A stretch of DNA of 64,000 bases, taken from the NCBI RefSeq assembly GCF_003550065.1, contig NZ_QXDC01000003.1:744001-808000 (forward strand), in the 5' to 3' direction. The notes under the pieces were generated by a model that made no database searches, was not told where the DNA came from, and was given only the letters and a program-made list of their open reading frames with translations. The DNA is from Hephaestia caeni (lineage in GTDB: Bacteria; Pseudomonadota; Alphaproteobacteria; Sphingomonadales; Sphingomonadaceae). Positions 60,338 through 64,000 of this stretch are shown here, piece after piece (the stretch's first letter is position 1; the number at the start of each line of letters is the position of its first letter). Position numbers and translations under genes: made by a program.

Positions 60338-63300
60338 TCGGACGCCCATCGGTTGCGGATTGCCGCATCCGCCGCCGCATCAGCAAAGTGTAGGTTGCGG
60401 GGATCACGAACATCGAGAGCAGCGGCGCGGTCAGCATCCCGCCGATCATCGGCGCGGCGATGCGGCTCGTGATCTCCGAGCCCGCGCCGTGACCGATCAG
60501 GATTGGCAGCAGGCCGATGACGATCACCGCCACGGTCATCGCTTTCGGCCGCACGCGGAGCAGCGCGCCTTCGCGGATCGCCTCGCAGATCTCGGCATCG
60601 CTCGGGTGTTCGCCGCGCGCAGCCAGTGCCTGCTTGAGGTAGATCAGCATCACCACGCCGAACTCGGCGGCGACGCCGGCGAGCGCGATGAATCCGACAC
60701 CGGTCGCGACCGACTGGTTGTAGCCCAGTAGATAGAGCGCCCAGAACCCGCCGGTCAGCGCGAACGGCAAGGTGCCCATGATCAAAGCCGCCTCGTCGAA
60801 CCGCCCGAAGGTGAAATAGAGCAGCAAGAAGATGATCGCGAGCGTCGCCGGCACGACCAGCTCGAGCCGCGCTTCGGCGCGTTTGAGATATTCGAATTGG
60901 CCGGCATAGCTGATCGACACGCCGGGGGGCGGCGTCACTTGCCGTGCGACGGCGCGTTGCAGGTCGCCGACCACCGAACCGAGCGCGCGGCCGCGAACGT
61001 CGACATAGACCCAGGTCGAGGGGCGCCCGTCCTCGGTCTTGAGCATCGGCGGGCCGTCGGCGATCGCGATGCGGGCGACGCTGCCCAGCGTGATCTGCTG
61101 GCCCGACGGCGTATAGATCGGCAACTGGCGCAGCCCGTCGAGGCTCTCGCGCAGGTCGCGTGGGTAGCGCACGCTGATCGGATAGCGCGCGACGCCCTCT
61201 ACGGTCTCGCCGACCACCTCGCCGCCAACCGCGCCCGAGACGATCTGCTGCACGTCGGCGATGTTGAGCCCGTAGCGACCCGCCGCCGCGCGATCGATGT
61301 CGACATCGACATAGCGGCCGCCAGTCAGCCGGTCGGCAAAGGCCGAGGTGACGCCGGGCACGGTCTTGGCGACCTGCTCGATCTGCTGCGCGACGCGGTC
61401 GAGCTGGGCAAGATCGGCGCCCGTCACCTTGACCCCGATCGGGCTTTTGATCCCCGTAGCCAGCATGTCGAGCCGGTTGCGGATCGGCGGCACCCAGACG
61501 TTGGTGAGGCCGGGCACCTGGACGGTGCGGTCGAGCTCGGCGAGCAGCTTGGCCGGCGTCATGCCGGGCCGCCACTGGTCGCGCGGCTTGAACTGGATGG
61601 TCGTCTCGAACATTTCGAGCGGCGCGGGATCGGTGGCGGTATCGGCGCGCCCCGCCTTGCCGAACACGGTCTTCACCTCGGGCACGCTCTTGATCAGGCG
61701 GTCGGTGCGCTGAAGCAGGTCCGAGACCTTGTCGATCGAGATGCCGGGCAGCGCCGAGGGCATGTAGAGCAGGTCGCCCTCGTTCATATTGGGAATGAAC
61801 TCGCTGCCGAGCCGCGCGAGCGGCCATGCGGTGGTCGCCAGCACCAGCGCCGCGAGTCCGAGCGTCAGCCACGGCCGCGCCAGCACGCGATCGAGCGCCG
61901 GGCGATAGGCGCGGGTCAGCCCGCGGTTGATCGGATTGTCCTCCTCGGCGGGAATACGGCCGCGGATCAGCCAGCCCATCAGCACCGGCACCAAAGTCAC
62001 CGCGAGGATCGCGGCCGAGGCCATCGCATAGGTCTTGGTGAAGGCGAGCGGCGCGAACAGCCGGCCCTCCTGCGCCTGCAAGGTGAACACCGGCACGAAC
62101 GAAAGCGCGATGATCAGCAGGCTGAAGAACAAGGCCGGACCTACCTCGATCGCGGCCTCGGTGACGACCTGCCAGCGTTCGTCGCCGGCGATCTCACGAT
62201 CGGGATGATCGCTGCGCCAGTGTTCGAGCCGCTTGTGGGCATTCTCGATCATCACGATCGCGCCGTCGACCATCGCGCCGACCGCAATGGCAAGCCCGCC
62301 CAGCGACATGATGTTGGCATTGACCCCTTGGATGCGCATCACCAGCAGCGCGGCGAGAACGCCGAGCGGTAGCGTCAGGATCGCGACCAGCGCCGAGCGC
62401 GCGTGCCACAGGAACAGCGCGCAGACCAAGGCGACGACGATAAACTCCTCGATCAATTTGTCCTTGAGGTTGTCCACCGCGTGGTCGATCAGCTCGGAGC
62501 GGTCGTAGGTCGTCACAACCTGCACCCCCGCCGGCAGGCTGCGCTTCAGCTCGGCCATCTTCGCCTTGACCGCCGCGATCGTCGCGCGTGCATTGCCGCC
62601 CGAGCGCAGGATGACGACGCCGCCTGCCACCTCGCCTTCGCCGTTCAATTCGGCGACGCCGCGGCGCATCGCCGGGCCGGCCTGGATGGTGGCGACGTCG
62701 CCCAGCGTCACCGGCACCCCGCCGGCCGCGGTCTTGAGCGGGATGGCGCGGAAATCGTCGAGCGTCCGGAGATAGCCCGAGGCGCGGACCATATATTCGG
62801 CCTCGCCCATTTCGAGCACCGAGCCGCCGGCTTCGGCATTGGCGTGTCTGATCGCATCGACCGCCTGGCTGAAGGTGATGCCGTAGGCGGCGAGCTTCAC
62901 CGGATCGACCTGGACCTGATATTCCTTGACCATGCCGCCGATGCTGGCGACCTCGGCGACGCCGGGCAGCGTCTTCAGCTCGTAACGCAGGAACCAATCC
63001 TGGATCGAGCGGAGCTGGGCGAGGTCGTGCCGGCCGCTGCGATCGACCAGCGCATATTCGTAGATCCAGCCCACTCCGGTCGCATCGGGGCCGAGCGCGC
63101 TGGTCGCGCCCTCGGGCAGCCGGCTTTGCGCCTGGTTGAGATATTCGAGCACGCGCGAGCGCGCCCAATAGAGGTCGGTGCCGGGCTGGAACAGGATATA
63201 GACATAGCTGTCGCCGAAGAACGAATAGCCACGCACGGCCTTGGCGCCCGGCACCGACAGCATGGTAGTGGTGAGCGGATAAGTGACCTGATCCTCGACG

Positions 63301-63479
63301 ATCTGCGGTGCCTGGCCCGGCCAGTTGGTCCGCACGATCACCTGTGTGTCGGAAATATCGGGCAGCGCATCGACCGGCGTGTCGCGCATCGCCACCAGAC
63401 CGGCGACGAGCAGCGCCAGCGCGCCGAGCACGACGAACAGCCGGTTCGCCACCGACCAGCGGATGACGCGCGCGATCAT
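60306..63479 (-). CDS. cusA: Copper/silver RND efflux pump, CusA type
   Basis: A 1057-residue pump of the HME-RND subfamily. TM4 reads [20 protein letters not shown], with the single-Asp motif of CusA-like proteins rather than the DFG...D form of CzcA. N-terminal [20 protein letters not shown]; 12 TM layout and two periplasmic loops present. Its ATG overlaps the cusB stop by 4 bp. Confidence 0.94.
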   Translation of the reverse strand: MIARVIRWSVANRLFVVLGALALLVAGLVAMRDTPVDALPDISDTQVIVRTNWPGQAPQIVEDQVTYPLTTTMLSVPGAKAVRGYSFFGDSYVYILFQPGTDLYWARSRVLEYLNQAQSRLPEGATSALGPDATGVGWIYEYALVDRSGRHDLAQLRSIQDWFLRYELKTLPGVAEVASIGGMVKEYQVQVDPVKLAAYGITFSQAVDAIRHANAEAGGSVLEMGEAEYMVRASGYLRTLDDFRAIPLKTAAGGVPVTLGDVATIQAGPAMRRGVAELNGEGEVAGGVVILRSGGNARATIAAVKAKMAELKRSLPAGVQVVTTYDRSELIDHAVDNLKDKLIEEFIVVALVCALFLWHARSALVAILTLPLGVLAALLVMRIQGVNANIMSLGGLAIAVGAMVDGAIVMIENAHKRLEHWRSDHPDREIAGDERWQVVTEAAIEVGPALFFSLLIIALSFVPVFTLQAQEGRLFAPLAFTKTYAMASAAILAVTLVPVLMGWLIRGRIPAEEDNPINRGLTRAYRPALDRVLARPWLTLGLAALVLATTAWPLARLGSEFIPNMNEGDLLYMPSALPGISIDKVSDLLQRTDRLIKSVPEVKTVFGKAGRADTATDPAPLEMFETTIQFKPRDQWRPGMTPAKLLAELDRTVQVPGLTNVWVPPIRNRLDMLATGIKSPIGVKVTGADLAQLDRVAQQIEQVAKTVPGVTSAFADRLTGGRYVDVDIDRAAAGRYGLNIADVQQIVSGAVGGEVVGETVEGVARYPISVRYPRDLRESLDGLRQLPIYTPSGQQITLGSVARIAIADGPPMLKTEDGRPSTWVYVDVRGRALGSVVGDLQRAVARQVTPPPGVSISYAGQFEYLKRAEARLELVVPATLAIIFLLLYFTFGRFDEAALIMGTLPFALTGGFWALYLLGYNQSVATGVGFIALAGVAAEFGVVMLIYLKQALAARGEHPSDAEICEAIREGALLRVRPKAMTVAVIVIGLLPILIGHGAGSEITSRIAAPMIGGMLTAPLLSMFVIPATYTLLMRRRMRQSATDGRPIKPANGRSRR

Positions 63480-64000
63480 CGGCCTGTCTCGTGCGCGATG
63501 GAGGTCAGTGTCGGACCTTGCGGTGGCTGACTGAAGGCGAAGGCGACACTGTCTCCCGCTTTGTAACCAGCGACCAGCTTGGAATCAGGCACGCGGAAGG
63601 TCATCGTCATCGCCGGCCAGCCGAGCGCCGGCACCGGCTGGTGCGAGATGGTGATCGCGCCGGAATCGAGCTTCTCGATCCGGCCGCTGGTGCGGTAGGT
63701 CGCGGTGCTAACCTTTGGTGTGGCGGCTTCCTCGTCGCTGCCGCCAACCGCATCGACCGCGCGCGCTTGAATGCCGGTCAGGCTCGCCTCGGAATCGATC
63801 AGGAACTGGCCCGAGGCGACAATCTTCTCGCCTTCGCGCAAGCCCGCCAGGATTTCGGTCCGGCCGTCGCTTTCCGCCCCGGTACGCACTTCGGCGGGGC
63901 GGTAGCGGCCACCGGGTTCGGCGAGCATCACCAGCGTGCGCGTGCCGGTGCGGATCAGCGCCTCGCTCGGCACCAGCAACGCCTCGCGGCTGCCCTGGTT
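63476..64000 (-). CDS. cusB: CusB-type adaptor with CusF-like tail (5' end beyond window)
   Basis: Only the C-terminal 174 codons are seen. [20 protein letters not shown] and [15 protein letters not shown] belong to the membrane-proximal domain of CusB. After a linker comes a CusF-like metal-binding domain: [20 protein letters not shown] with the Met and Trp ligands, ending [12 protein letters not shown]. So the copper chaperone CusF appears fused to the adaptor. Partner of cusA. Confidence 0.88.
   Translation of the reverse strand, partial: NQGSREALLVPSEALIRTGTRTLVMLAEPGGRYRPAEVRTGAESDGRTEILAGLREGEKIVASGQFLIDSEASLTGIQARAVDAVGGSDEEAATPKVSTATYRTSGRIEKLDSGAITISHQPVPALGWPAMTMTFRVPDSKLVAGYKAGDSVAFAFSQPPQGPTLTSIAHETGR

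Overview
This window is high-GC chromosomal DNA from an alphaproteobacterium, most probably a Sphingomonas-like member of the Sphingomonadales. The evidence is 5-aminolevulinate synthase (HemA, the C4 route to heme), a hemD-hemC pair next to a mitofilin-like membrane protein, a Coq4-type ubiquinone protein, a TetR / TonB-receptor / MFS uptake locus, DUF4893 and LytTR membrane proteins, and several families of intergenic palindromic repeats. This assignment rests on gene content and style, not on a database search.

Positions 1 to about 43,600 are ordinary core genome, densely packed. In order they hold: topA-dprA-plsY (minus); murI and hemA (plus); a secreted DUF1579-like protein divergent from a membrane LytTR regulator; rpiB-glyA-nrdR; a class I mannose-6-phosphate isomerase; bamD-recN and a CDF zinc transporter; the heme group (mitofilin-like, hemD, hemC) divergent from tsaD-gpsA; a beta-helix lipoprotein with its paired diheme cytochrome lipoprotein; the tetR / TonB receptor / MFS locus; tRNA-Thr(GGT); dnaN-coq4-recF; trmJ; chorismate mutase; rpsD; S9 and M28 peptidases; agmatine deiminase and N-carbamoylputrescine amidase with a SleB cell-wall hydrolase between them; and a DUF72 protein.

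At 43,625-43,669 there is only the 3' 45 bases of a tRNA-Gly(GCC) gene, followed at once by a tyrosine integrase. I read this as one end of an integrated genomic island that runs off the right edge. Its cargo is mainly heavy-metal handling. One operon on the minus strand, read leftwards from a perfect MerR-type operator at 55,905-55,925, runs CDF, His-rich periplasmic protein, czcC, czcB, czcA, DUF190, CDF, a frameshifted HTH gene and a ZIP transporter. A second operon, read from a similar operator at 59,859-59,879, runs CDF, cytochrome c/FTR1 permease and UppP-like phosphatase, which resembles the lead-resistance genes pbrT and pbrB but without the PbrA ATPase. Each operon has its own divergent MerR regulator. 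The right edge carries cusA and the end of a cusB that has a CusF-like tail.

The intergenic spaces carry at least four families of inverted repeats (three full copies of one, four of another). One of them lies across the apparent start of the diheme cytochrome gene.
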